A stretch of DNA of 64,000 bases from Raphanus sativus (GCF_000801105.2 NC_079519.1:9422668-9486667), one strand, 5' to 3'; shown: positions 24,906 to 36,765, counted from the stretch's first letter. The notes: generated by a model not told the origin, from the letters alone. Numbers and translations: made by a program.

Positions 24906-25009
24906 GAATTTTTCCCAAAACAACTTCTAAAATATCTCTTTAAAAAGGGAATATCTGATAACGAAAAATGAAACTCCTTGTTGAAATTTAAACGACAGTA
25001 AAAATAAGA

Positions 25010-25305
25010 AAAAAGTTTGCTAGCTACACAAAATTTATTCTAATATAGTGGAAATCATCCATTGTATAAAAAGTGTCCGGATCTACACCATGTTTATGTT
25101 AATACATGCCATATATAACACCATGTTTATGTTATACATGCCACATATACGAGGTAAATGATTATCACGGTAATAACATTTCAATTGGATTTAATTGATT
25201 TTAAACTAAGTTAACGAGTCAATCCATAATATATTAAAGTTAACTCCGATTTAGTAAATCCGACCTGAACCAACTACTTTACCCGACCCGTGTCGAGTTA
25301 ATTCT
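25010..25305 (+). repeat. Left arm of a ~290-bp inverted repeat
   Basis: From gtttgctagctacac through taatatagtggaaatcat and ctacaccatgtttatgtt to acccgtgtcgagttaa, this matches the reverse complement of 33565-33787 plus 34767-34797. An internal duplication of caccatgtttatgtt is unique to this arm. Confidence 0.78.
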
Positions 25306-25620
25306 CTCTTGTTTTGTCTTCATCACTCTTTTCATGATTTCTGATAATATTTTCCTGATTAAAATTCTTTTTCGTGATTTCACCAAATACAAATATTTTT
25401 GATAAAGACAAAACCCATTTTTCGTGTTAAACATAAATTTACTTGCCATTGAAATTTTCTATTTTTTAAATTTTGTTTTTGATATTGGAGACTCAGACAA
25501 GAAGGTTAAATATTAAGCACTCTTTGTATTGTTCTTGGTGAGCCTCTCCTTTCTTTTCGGCGAATCTTTCTGCATTTTCAGAAATTTTGTTTTAAAAAAT
25601 AAAAGAAAAAAAAAACTTTC

Positions 25621-25765
25621 TGTTGTAAAAGTACTCATTGATATTCCATAATGTCGATTACATCTCCTTATATAGGAGTACAAGTAGGTCACAATACATT
25701 GGGCCTAATATGGCTAATGGGCCTAACAAGGTTAATGGACATCCATAAACACATGATTTACAACA
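25621..25765 (-). repeat. Copia 3' LTR
   Basis: 145 bp, TGTTG...CAACA, with tatataggagtac in its middle. It pairs with 31678-31822. Confidence 0.92.
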
Positions 25766-26052
25766 CTCCCCCTTGGATGCCATAACTGTATCGAGCTCGT
25801 AATGTGCTTAATGTTGCCTCGTTAAAACCTCTCATGGAAAACTCAAAACCCAATGTGGTAAAAAGGGAAACCAATGACAGGAAAAAGAGTACAACACACA
25901 TTACTCCCCCTGGTTTGGACCTCCGTGTAGGTCTCTGAGTCTGCGCATCTAATCTGGCGAACATGCCTCTCGTACGTCGCGGTCGGTAGTGCCCTCAGTG
26001 AAGGGATCAGCTGAAATCTTCCTTGAATGAACTGGTAGCTTCCTGAATGTCT

Positions 26053-26351
26053 TTATGTCTTCCGGAACTTCATTAAGATGAGGTCAGAATGTACATCTTC
26101 ACTGCTGATCACTCTATGTCCTGGTTGGACAGATGGCACTTGACTGGTACACGGATGTAGTTGGTCATGGATGACCTCGCGACTCGCCTCATGAATGGTA
26201 ATGATCTCGGCATGATTGGATGATGTTGCTGTAAGTGTCTGCTCCATGGATCTCCAGGAAATCGCAGTCCCACCATAATATAAAACGTCTCATGTTTGTG
26301 ACTTAGCTTGGTGTGGGTCTGAAAGATATCCTGCATCAGTAAATCAACCAA
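26053..26351 (-). pseudogene. Copia RNase H remnant
   Basis: On minus, two overlapping frames carry parts of the copia RNase H. One has a DAGYLSDPH-like stretch read from ~26345; the other has MEQTLTATSSNHAEIITIHE (26247 downwards), matching the family pattern SxKQxxVATSSNHxEIxAxHEA. Frameshifts between the parts prevent function. Confidence 0.7.
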
Positions 26352-29300
26352 ACTTTTTCTTTGTTTTGATTAGTATAAATGAACCAGGGTCTTTCGTCCA
26401 TTTCATAAATATGGTCGGACATGTTCTATGGTTCTTGACCATAACATATGGACTTTCTATTCATGGGAGTATCTCATTCGTTTTCATCCATCTACCTTGG
26501 ATGGATTTCGACCATAAATGCTTTTGTATATCCATGATCCATTCTGATCATGCTATCGTCCGATGTCCCGTTCATAACTTTTGACCAAAACTCCTTCATG
26601 AACCTTTCTTCAGTATATGTGTCCATAGTCTGTTCATGAATGGCTACCATGTTATGGTTTGATGTTCCTCAGAACTAAGCTATTTTGGGTCAGTATGCCG
26701 TTCCTCTTACTTGGACATTTCAGGTCGGAATCAAGACCTAAGGGAACGGATCTGAACGGGCTGGGACAGGACCATGATGATTAAGGTGGAACTACGTCGA
26801 ACATGACACTAGTTGATATGGATCCTTTGGCCGTGAATCTGATGGATTCATCCTCTTATATTCTCTGACCATATCACATTCTGTTCTTGGTACGTTGGAT
26901 CATAGATCCTAACCCATATACACGGCTATGATCTCCATTATAGATCATTGTATTCCTATCATAGCCTGTCCCAGAATCAGCCGAACTTAATCATCCTTTT
27001 CTTTCAGTATAAACACAAGGAATTTCTTTCATTTCATATGGACTGATCCTGAATCACTTAATCTTATTATATGCAGCTGCACTTTGATTCAGTCCATGAA
27101 CAACTTAAGAACAAAGCTTGTTCTTTGAGAATTTCTTTCACATCTTTCTTTGGTACCTTTATTCTTTTTATCCAGTGATCCATATACTGCTTACTACACC
27201 ATTATTTCTTTCATATGTGTCCAGACAAAATCAATCTCGATTTTCTGTAGTAGCATCCACCACATAGGAGCATATCTCCTTATAAACTGTTCCTTGGCTC
27301 TTGTGAGTATCCTTGTGTAATCAAGCTTTACTTGAATGTTATATGAAGGATCATAGACACGCTAGACCACGTGGTCATGTCCTTTAATCTCACGGATTTT
27401 CTTTCTCACAAGACCATTCACTGGTTTTATCATTTGATGGCATTTTCTGTATGTACGGCCGATACGTCCATCTATCTTTGGATTCTTTGAATCTCTTTGG
27501 AATCCCACGTCCCTTTCTTTTCTTTATGAGTACTCTCATGTGGGTTTGTGATCCTCGCTTATATCTCTCATGCTCAAGTGCTTTCTCTTATGCATCTTTA
27601 TCACTTGTGTGTGTGTATGTGTCGACACCTTATATGATGTTCCATCGCGTTCTATCGCGTTCCAGACATGATACAATTGATTGAGATTTCATTCTTATCA
27701 GGACCACTAAATACTTTGCAGCTTGGCGTCCCAAGCCACATTGTATGGTACCTGTACCTTAGAGCCGGCCGGCCTTATCTCAATGTCTGGTCTGGTTTCT
27801 TTAGTGTGACCTCGGATCTATCATTATGAGCACATTTCTCTTTCTATCCGAGGTTCCTTATACATGGAACATATTGGTCTATCTTATATAGACTTATAGC
27901 ACTTGATTATGTCTCTACTAGGACATTTATTTCGTGGTGCTAAGCTGGTATGACCTTAGTCATTTATTCGGGTCTGTCTGGCATATCATTTCTATGATTC
28001 TCTTTCTTTGTATGGGATTGGACGTCCAGTATAATGTTCTATGGTCCGAGGATCTTTGCCAAGACAAGGATGGTTAATACCAATCCATTTCTCTTATCAC
28101 TTTTATATTTACCAGCTTATTTCTTTCTCCTTGATGTTGGATAGTCGGATACATCTTATATGTAATCCGTGTACCTTGGCCACAATCTGATCATCTGATC
28201 ACCCATGTTTGGCTCATGGTCTCTTAGAATTCGTGGGAGAAAGACATCTTCTCTTATCCAACATATTATCCCAATCTTATCTCATCTTTTATGAGTTTCC
28301 ATCCTAGACGGCACACATGTTTGTGGTGGTTTATACATAATTTCTTAGGATGGTCTATGTCTGGATCATGACTCTTTATCATTCTTAGATGGGATTATCT
28401 ATGCTCACTTTATATGGCCTGATGCATCTCATTTCTCATACATGTAAATTCGTGATGTCCCCAAGCTTGTAGACTTTTAGTCTTAGGAGTTAATGTCCTT
28501 AATCAGATATCTTTGTGACCTCTGTATGGAGAGTCAGAGAACTAGAAGTTCATACATCTGATTGTCTTTAAAGGACAGTACAAATGAGCTGTTATATCCG
28601 CAAGATTATAGTGTGTTCATGTATCATAGGGTTATCCTCTCTCCCCCTCATGAACATGCTGTGATTTGCGGATGCTCTAGACTTTTATAGTCTCAACCTT
28701 ATAGGTTATGGCCTAGTCGACCAATTTATGCTTTTATGGACATTTATCACGTTTCACTTTGGCTATCATGTTCATGTTTTTATAGTATGGTCATGTACCA
28801 TACGGCTGTGCATTCTCCCCTTCATGAACATGCTATAAAATTTGTTTGTATAAGAACACTAAACCATTATGCCATTTCGTGATGCTTGGGACTATTTAGC
28901 CTCATGAGTTTCCCTTGTGTACATGTTTCACAACGTGAGATGGGATAACTCTTTGTGCCTTTGTAATATTTTAACTTTGCATCAAGTTTGGACCAGGATG
29001 GCTAGTCCGGTCATGCCATAAAGTGTTTAATTTCGTGGTCAACCATTCAGGTTACCATAGGCCTTTGTGCCTTATCACACTGATCCTTAGCATAGTCTTG
29101 ATCAGTGTAGTCTCGGCCCCCTTTATATGCCTTGGGCGATTTTTCTTTCAAACTCTAAAGGAACATTTATGTTTCCTTCGTTTGCCCATATGTTCAATAT
29201 GGAAACCATTCACACTTTAAGTTTTATAACTCAATGGGACTTCTCTTTGGATGAATAAAATCTTGCCCCTTTAGGCAAATGCCTTGGCCGAGGTTTGTAT

Positions 29301-29589
29301 TAACTATACTCATAAATTTATCATGCATTAGATTTATCATCAAGTATATAAATCAGACAGAGGGCTTATATTGTGTGGACATGTGCAATCGGATTTGTCC
29401 ACAAAGATGTCTGACATGGGGCTTACTTATAGTATGAACATGCTCAACGGAATTTCTCGGAATTTGTCCATACTACTTCTTCATGGACATACTATAATTC
29501 TTAACCCAATGATTCCCTTCTCCATATATATATGGCACACTTACTTGGTCGGGTGTTGTGGTATCAAAATACTGCGGACTGATCCACGA
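26352..29589 (-). other. Decayed copia interior without ORFs
   Basis: More than 3 kb lies between the two coding islands. Traces of RT-like sequence occur on minus near 26700-27150. The rest has frequent stops in all frames and recurring catgaacatgct/catgttcatg words (28610-28860 and 29360-29500), suggesting scrambled or duplicated pieces. I find no host gene. Confidence 0.5.
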
Positions 29590-29802
29590 CTACGACCATG
29601 GTAGGAACCAACGACCACGGTTATTGTGGTTTCCATGTCCACGGTCGTTCGAGTTATAATTGCCTTGACCACGGCCTGTATGGGATTGATATCCACGGCC
29701 TGTACCATAGTTATTCACGTGACCATATGAGTTGAATTGATCACGCCCATGTCCTCTCCATCCACCACGGTCACAGCCGTATGGTTTAATCATTATGAAC
29801 AT
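29590..29802 (-). pseudogene. Copia gag fragment, Gly/Arg/Asn-rich
   Basis: The 70-residue frame contains DRGGWRGHGRDQFN and GRGYQSHTGRGQGNYN. This resembles the RGG-like linker before the zinc knuckle of copia Gag. No CCHC knuckle is visible afterwards. Confidence 0.55.
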
Positions 29803-30849
29803 GGTTAATTTTCTTTGGGTTCTTTCACCCTTTTCCAGCCTTACTGGCTATAGGGAATGGGTTTGATCCAGGATGTATTAATTATTTTGCTCATCAAGCA
29901 ATAGACATTATCTTCCTGATCATTATTGTCATATATGATACACTTCCCGAGTCCTCTAGACTTCAAGGCAGCTAAAGTGTTCATAGCCCAATCTAGAATA
30001 TAATTAATATCAATGCATATAGATTCTCATGCCACACGGCCATACGAGATAATAAGGCTCCATGGCCACTGTATGATCAATCCTAATATTTGTTTTCTCT
30101 AAAACAATCGGATCATACAAACAATTTTCAGTTGGATGCAAGTAGTAATTAAATCAAGCATCTATATTAATCTCAACAATCAAGGTGAATAATGCAACCT
30201 AATAAGGTGATTTCTATATGCAATCAATCAGGTTAAAAAATAAACCTTGCAACTTTTAAGGAAATCGGATCAGATTAGGAAATTTAGAGTTTTGAAAACA
30301 AAATTGGGTTTCCTTTTCAGATGTATTCAAAACTGGAAATATGACTTTAAATAAATTTATAAAGTCGATTTTAGCATTCCTAACAAATTTCTATTTTACT
30401 TAAACTAGAAAAGGAAAAATTCCAGCAACATTAAAAGGCAATTCAAGCAAAAAGGAAAATTTTCAAAATAGGAAATTTTGCATTCTAGCAATCAAGAAAC
30501 TTTCATGAATGTTTCTAATCAGTTCTAGCAATTTTATATTTCTATTATTGTCGATTTTGACAATTCAAACAAGCAAGAACATGAAACAATCAATTATGGG
30601 TTATTAGTATTTAGGGTTTTACCTAAACTTTGATGTTTGTAGAACCGGACCACCGAGAGCAGGAACAAGTCGGATCGCGAACTGAATGACCGGAACGGGC
30701 TGGAATAGATCGTGTCTTAGGTTTGAATAAAAACATCTTGTAGTTTTAGAAACCTTAACCAAAAACGAATCAAAACAAGTTAGTATAGATAGATCAAGCA
30801 AATCGCAGAAAAATAACAAAGTATAGAGAAAGGCTGCGGTTTAGGTTTT

Positions 30850-31640
30850 GATTAGAGTTTTAAGTCAAGTTGACGGCGCCCCTTGTAGTAGCGATTGAGA
30901 GCGCGTCCAAGATTTGATAGACACGATTTTGGCGGCTCTGTATTCCTCTAGTCAAGAGCTTCGATTTGATATAATACGCGTCGTCTAACTCCTTGCGGTT
31001 TGAGAGATAGAGCAATTTGAAGTTGCGGCCAAATTAGGGTTTTGAATCAAGGAACACCTTGTGTTCTTATATTGTTGCACCAATCTTGTTACTGCGAGTG
31101 CAGGCGCGTCGGAGATCGGAACGACGTTCTGCTTCCACCGGAGTAATCCTCTAGTCAAGGGCTTCACATCGGTATGTGGATCGTCTTCTGAGTCCTCGGG
31201 GTTTGAGAGATATGACGATTTCGAATCGCGCCGTTTTTAGGGTTTCTGTGACGTTTTCAGAACTTGACGGCGCGTCTTTAATCGGAGCGTGAAGGCGCGT
31301 CTCAAATCAGATCGACACGCGAGTTATGGCGATCGATTCGCCTCATTGTGGGCTTCAATTGGATATATTACCCATCGTCTGGATCCTTATGGTTAGGGAG
31401 AACGAAGGATCTGAAGTTGCGCCGGAATTGGTTTGAGATTTCCAGAATTAGGGTTTTGACGGCGCGGCTTAGAACGGACGGTGAGAACGCGTCTGAAGTC
31501 CGATTGAGGTGAGGTTTCCGGCGTTGGATTCGTCTCGTCGAGATCTTCAATTTGATAGGTAGCTCGACGTCAGAGTCGGAACGGTTTGGGAGGAAAGGCG
31601 GTTTGAAGTCGCGTCCGGAACTAGGATTTTGTGGCCGCCG
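30850..31640. repeat. About four ~195-bp tandem repeats in the copia leader
   Basis: Equivalent points (gcttc or tcttc before a ttgatata-like stretch) occur at 30958, 31161, 31352 and 31544, spacings 203, 191 and 192. Each unit then has gtcgtct..., a ggtttgagag-like segment, (t)gaagttgcg(c/g)cc-like sequence, agggttttg and gacggcgc. The array lies between the PBS and where gag would start. Confidence 0.8.
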
Positions 31641-31677
31641 GATTTTGTCTCAGGATTTGAGTTTCGTGCTGATAACG

Positions 31678-31822
31678 TGTTGTAAAAGTAATCATTGATA
31701 TTCCATAATGTCGATTATATCTCCTTATATAGGAGTACAAGTAGGTCACAATACATTGGGCCTAATATAGCTAATGGACCTAACAAGGTTAATGGACATC
31801 CATAAACACATGATTTACAACA
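31678..31822 (-). repeat. Copia 5' LTR
   Basis: 145 bp. It differs from 25621-25765 at four positions (c/a, c/t, g/a, g/a) and is preceded on plus by the complement of the PBS (cgtgctgataacg). Confidence 0.92.
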
Positions 31823-31897
31823 CTTTCTTTGTTTAAAGATAGTTCCTTTGTGATGAAAACATAGTTTTAACATGTTCAAAATCTATTCTTTTTTCAG

Positions 31898-32253
31898 ACA
31901 GAACATTGGCTATATTCTCTCGCTCAAAGTCTGTTGATTTTAAGGTATGTTTAAAGTTGCTGTCTCAGCTCTTTGCAATGTTTTGGCCTAAGTGTTGGAG
32001 TTGTTTTATTTGTGTGCAGGTAACAGAATACAGAAGCTGTAAACAAGACTATGAAGAAGAATACAATAATGACTTGTATATGAGAAGAGAGTACGGATAT
32101 GGTGAAGATGAAGAGATGTCATGGTTCAATGCAGGTGTGAGGGTTGGCGTGGGAATTGGTCTAGGTGTATGTGTGGGTTTGGGAATTGGAGTTGGCCTTC
32201 TGCTGCGTACATATCAATCAACATCCAGAAAATTCAGAAGAAGACTCATCTAG
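31898..32253 (+). pseudogene. 3' exons of a small plant gene with a glycine-zipper membrane helix
   Basis: Exon 31898-31944 (acceptor ttttcag, donor gtatgt) and exon 32020-32253 (acceptor tgtgcag) join in frame. They encode RTLAIFSRSKSVDFK, then VTEYRSCKQDYEEE, an acidic Tyr-rich stretch, the glycine-zipper hydrophobic segment VRVGVGIGLGVCVGLGIGVG, and a basic tail FRRRLI before the stop. The intron 31945-32019 is 75 bp and itself open. The upstream exon(s) should lie left of the copia insertion (25310-25615), but I find no convincing start codon there. The gene may therefore be split by the retrotransposon or be a fragment. It lies inside the inverted-repeat unit. It may correspond to a small uncharacterised gene near At5g54160; I am not certain. 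Confidence 0.6.
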
Positions 32254-32722
32254 TTTGTTTCACTCAAATTGTTTTACTAGGATGATTGGTAAGTGGTGTA
32301 GCTTTTATTTTTTAGCTTGGAATAGTAATTGTAGATTTATTTGATGTAACTATTTTTGTTGTAGTTCCGTAATTTTTTGCTCTAGAAATAAAACTCTCTA
32401 CAGCCCTTTTTTATTTTTCACATATATTTTGATGTACCTTTTAAAAAAAATGAAAGCATGATTGGTTGACATTCATGGCTCTAAATTAATTAATTTTGAC
32501 TTTATAGAATATTTACAGCCACAACCGGTCACCCATATACTCCATCTCAAATCTCCTTTGACTGCAGATCTCTAAGCTATTTAGTCTAATAGTTAATACT
32601 GGTGTGTAGTTATAATCTTTCTTCATGTTTTTTTTTTTCCTTTGCGGCTTCAAATTTTGAAAGAAATCTTTATCTTATTCTTGTGTCTGTTGAGATTAAG
32701 ACTAAAAGAGACAAATCTCGTT

Positions 32723-32910
32723 GTTGCCTATAGGTCTGGATAAAAAACCCGGATCCGAAAAACCAAACTGAACCCGATCCAAAAAGTAGTATCGAACCCG
32801 GATCGAAATTCATTAAATATCTGAACAGGTTCAAAATTTTGGTATTTATAGAACCAAAACCGAATCCGACACGAACCAAAATATTTTGGGTACCTGAATG
32901 TATCCGAAAT

Positions 32911-32946
<36 letters not shown>

Positions 32947-33422
32947 AAATATATTAATTATTTTTAGATTTAATGTATATTAAAAATATCCAAAATATAT
33001 AAGATACTTTTTATTTTTCAAAATACTTGAAAATATATACAAATAGTCAAAAATAAATATCTAAAATAGCTAAAATTTATTCAAAACACCAAAAATACTT
33101 AAACGATTGATTCTCTATCCAAATGTTCACACCAAACTAATTTAATGTTAATTTTTAGATATTTTGACATTTTTTGTTCAAATTTATTTATAATATATTA
33201 TTTTATTTATAGATTTGAGAAATTTAAAGTATATAATAAATTTTAAAAATTTAAAAATAATTTAAATGGGTTATTCGAACTCGAATCGAACCCGCAAAGA
33301 TCCAAACCAAACCCGAACCAAAATTTAGAAATACCCGAATGGGACTGAAATCTTTGACCCCGAAAAACCGACACCCGAATAGATCCGAACCGAACCCGAA
33401 CGCCCACCCCTAGTTGCCTATA
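32723..33422. mobile_element. hAT-like non-autonomous element
   Basis: 32732-33413 starts aggtctggat and ends cccacccctag, with imperfect inverted ends rich in cccgaac/gttcggg. It is flanked by a direct repeat of ttgcctat (32724-32731, 33414-33421), extendable to gttgcctata. An AT microsatellite (about 32912-32942) lies inside. Related sequence occurs within the Helitron at 34200-34660. Confidence 0.72.
32912..32942. repeat. (AT)n microsatellite
   Basis: An uninterrupted at repeat of about 15 units inside the hAT-like element. Confidence 0.9.
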
Positions 33423-33564
33423 TAAACAAAAGAAAAATGGCAAATATGTGTTTTCGATACAACGGTTTAGAAATTAGATTTATGTATGTCAGGTAACTGT
33501 AAAATCACTGTTGAAACTGGTTTTTGTTGTTGTGAACCCTAAGTTTTGAATTGAGAATCCAAAC

Positions 33565-34797
33565 TAGAGAGTTAACTCGACACGGGTCTGGGTAAAGGAG
33601 TTGGATCAGATCGATTTAATAGAGTCAACGTTAATATATTACGAATTGACTCTATTAACTTAGTCTAATATCAATTAAACCTAATTGTGATGTTGCAACC
33701 ATATAATCATTTACTTCATATATTTAGCATGTATTAAACATAAACATGGTGTAGTTCTAGACACACTTTCATACATGATTTCCACCATCTATATTATTAA
33801 AACAGAAACATTACAACATATGTGGATTTTAAAGTTGGTCCTCCTATTATTTTACCTATCTTAACCAACTTTAATATATTTCTTTAAATGACGTTCACTA
33901 ATAACTATAAACATTCTCTTCCGCATCTTACCTATAATTATAATGTAGATGCGTACACAGTACACTTCGTATGTTTCCAAATTATAAACGAAAACTAACA
34001 TTCATTTTTTTTTGGTAGGTCGAAAACTAACATTCACTAACGACCATACATTTCGTATGTCTCACCAAATGTCATCTATAAACATTAACTTTTTAATTGC
34101 CCTATTTTATATTTTATATTTGATATTTTATAGTTTATATAAACACTGTTCTGGGTTTATATAAAATCATCGTTTACTTTTCATTTACTTTTCATTCATA
34201 AATAAACCGATATAATACTATGCATAGATATCGGGTTAATATCCAAAATATAAACTATTTTAAAGTTGTCTAAAATATTTAAATATATTTAAAAATAGTC
34301 AAAAGTAAACATTTAAAGTAGTTAAACAATAATCAAAACACCAAAAATACTTAAAATATATACTTATTTTCTATCCAAATATTCAAGCTAAACCTGTTTT
34401 AATTTAAAATTTAGATATTTTGGCTTACATTACTTAAATATATATGTTTCGAAAAATTTAAAGTATATATAAATTTTGAAAATTTTAAAATAATTTAAAC
34501 GGGTTACCCGAGGCCGAACCGAACCCAAAAATATCTAAATCGAACCGAAACCAATATTTATAAATACCTGAATAGAGCTGAAATTTTTTAACTCGAAAAT
34601 CTCAAACTCGAATAGATTTTAATCGAATCCGAGTAGATATCCAAATACCCATCCCTAACTTAGTAATGTAAAACAATCAAATATTAAAAATAAATAATTT
34701 AGTATAAATAAATAAAAAGTAAAACAGAAAATTAATACCCGTGCGGTCGCACGGGTCATGATCTAGTATTAGATAAACTTCATGTAACTAGAAATTT
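33565..34797 (-). repeat. Right arm of the inverted repeat, interrupted by a Helitron
   Basis: 33565-33787 is the reverse complement of most of the left arm (ttaactcgacacgggt to ggaaatcat). The match stops at the Helitron border and resumes at 34767 (tattagataaacttcatgtaactag), as expected if the Helitron landed inside the arm. Confidence 0.75.
33788..34766 (+). mobile_element. Non-autonomous Helitron inside the inverted-repeat arm
   Basis: It starts TCTATATTATTAAAACAG at 33788 after A. It ends with hairpin CCCGTGCGGTCGCACGGG (34738-34755) and TCATGATCTAG at 34766, followed by T. Length is 979 bp. Its right half carries sequence related to the hAT-like element at 32732. No Rep/helicase. Confidence 0.92.
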
Positions 34798-35200
34798 GTT
34801 ATCCTAAAAATGGGGACGTATTCAATTAAGAGTTTGAGGGGATTTGTATTAATATGACAAATCAAGTGTTATTCAAGCATGAATTGAAAAAACACTTTAA
34901 AACCTAGTGTTATTGAACTTGTAATTTCATAAAACACTCTGAAATCTACTGTTAGTGAACAAAATTTAAGTTGAAGATTTTAGATTGTTTAAGTATTTTT
35001 AGAGTGTTTGAGAAGAGTTTTTAGTAATAAAAATAAAAATCCAAATCTCAAAGTTTTAGATAAGATTCTAGAAATAGCTAACAAAAACCACACCAAATTA
35101 TCAGATTCTAATGCACTCATCTAGAAACTCATTAAAAATCAAATCACTTAAATTTTGTCGGAAAACTAAATGGATGGTCCAATTCTTGTCTAATATTAAA
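34798..35200. other. AT-rich, MITE-like spacer
   Basis: It begins ggggacgtattcaatt and contains variants of agtgttattcaa/tagtgttattgaac, suggesting an old MITE, but no clear termini or TSD. No gene seen. Confidence 0.4.
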
Positions 35201-35211
35201 AAGCCTTCTTA

Positions 35212-36765
35212 ATTGCAATCGATCCTTCCAAAATACTCTCAGAAATAGTTAGAAACAAGTCAGGCAACTATGTTATTGTTTCGGGACTGCCCAAGGAAGT
35301 ACGACATTTGGACTTGCACTCTTTTTCTTTTGATCTCACTAAGTTGGAAGAGAACATGGAGAAGAAGAAAGAAGAAGTGACTCCTCTCAAAGGAATATTA
35401 TGTCTCAAAACTAGACAAGACATGAAGAAAATCGAGGAAACAAATGATTTCTTCATCCTCGATTTCGATCCTTTTGACTCTTTCTGTAACGCCCCAACCG
35501 TCCACGACTAATGGGCCACACACGCCCGCTCTCTCGGTCTGTAGGTCCCATCTCATCCGACGGTCGGTCCGTTAATTTTCCAAGGCTCGAAATCATTGTC
35601 TACTGACCATGCAATCACCACCCGACATTTCCCCATGCTTTGGCCTCACTTACACGGTATCGCGAATCAGTTTCTGATAGGTCATCCATCCTTCCACTAT
35701 TCCAGCTGAAGCACACTTAACTCTGGAGTTCTAAACGGATGTGTGATGGAAAATGTAAGTCAACTTTGGTGACATATGTAGCCAAATCAATTCTCTTAAG
35801 CTTTTTCACATATCACAACTCGGGATGTTACAATTCACCCCTTCTCAAAGAACGCAACGTCCTCGTTGCCCCCACGAAAAGTCTCAAGACGCCTCTCAGG
35901 TTAGAACTGAGACGGCTAACCAGCTCTGATACCACTTGTACTCACGCCCGCTCTCTCGGCCCGTGGGCCCTATCCCATCCGACGGTCGATCCATTAATTT
36001 TTCAAGGCTCGAAATCATCGTTTACTGACCCTGCAATCACCACCCGACTTTTTCCCGTGCTTTGGCTTCACTTACACGGTATCGCGAATCACTTCCCGAT
36101 AGGTCACCCATCGTTTTACTACTCCAGCTCAAGCACGCTTAACTCTGGAATTTTAAACGGATGTGTGAAAGAAAATGTAAGTCAACTTTGGTGACATAGG
36201 TAGCCAAATCAATTCTCTTAAGCCTTTTTACATATCACAACTCGGGATGTTACACTTTCGATGTTAAAAAGCTGTCGTTTTCTGGTGAACATCATGCGGG
36301 TGGTAAAGATCTGGCTATCATCCATGAGACAGGCCAAGTTTGAGTTTTGAAACTTAGGGTTTAATCATAGGGTTGTTTTTTTATTAGAAAATTTGATGGG
36401 AATCTCTTTGAACAAATTGCTTACAGAGATACCCACATCCAGGACACCTTTGCTTGAATTATCCCTTTGGATTAACTCCTAATGCTACCCATTGTCATCT
36501 GGTAATCACTTCAGTCTTATTTTCTTTAAAGTCTTTTAAGTAAAAGACAAGTATGGAATGGATTATCTTGGTGTTCAAGACTTCTATGAAACTGCCTTTT
36601 TTCTCGTTCAGATACGGCAATTATATTAACTACAGATATTGACATGAATATATGCAGTGTTACTGTTGCGTGTGCAATAAGGCCGCTCCTTGTGAACAGT
36701 GGATGTCTTCCCATTGCAATGCTTTAGCTGACTCTATGGAGCGGAGAACTATGGATTTACAATGC
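35212..36765 (+). pseudogene. RIN13-like (Cys/His-rich conserved plant protein) pseudogene split by a TRIM
   Basis: Exon 1 (about 35212-35484, resuming at 36260-36343) encodes IDPSKILSEIVRNKSGNYVI, VSGLPKEVRHLDLHSFSFDL, LKGILCLKTRQDM and IEETNDFFILDFDPFDSF, then DVKKLSFSGEHH. Exon 2 (about 36426-36501) encodes YPHPGHLCLNYPFGLTPNAT. Exon 3 (from 36658) encodes CYCCVCNKAAPCEQW with a Cys/His pattern. The layout resembles the plant family containing RPM1-interacting protein 13, recalled from memory. Defects: a 770-bp TRIM in exon 1, an apparent 1-bp loss at the start of exon 2 (RDYPHP expected), and no N-terminal exon or start codon. A stop precedes the retained part at 35191. Confidence 0.6.
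35480..36259 (-). mobile_element. TRIM (terminal-repeat retrotransposon in miniature), 770 bp
   Basis: LTRs 35485-35832 and 35937-36254 both end gggatgttaca; the second lacks ~30 bp near its start. TSD is ctttc (35480-35484, 36255-36259). The 104-bp interior has, on minus, PBS TGGTATCAGAGC next to the right LTR and a polypurine tract (gagaaggggtg) next to the left one. No coding capacity. It lies in reverse orientation to the host pseudogene. Confidence 0.88.

Larger units (their letters stand above)
25616..31827 (-). mobile_element. Ty1/copia element with 145-bp LTRs and decayed interior
   Basis: LTRs 25621-25765 and 31678-31822 start TGTTGTAAA, end TTTACAACA and differ at only 4 of 145 sites. 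The exact 5-bp TSD is ctttc (25616-25620, 31823-31827). On minus, a PBS-like cgttatcagcacg adjoins the right LTR and a polypurine tract (ccaagggggag) adjoins the left one. The only recognisable coding islands are a Gly/Arg-rich gag segment (29590-29802) and a copia RNase H segment (26053-26351), with faint RT similarity near 26700-27150. No long ORF exists. It was probably moved in trans. Confidence 0.9.

Noticed and set aside
27451..27684. 77-codon ORF within the copia interior
   Set aside because: Opposite to the element's strand, short, without domain similarity.
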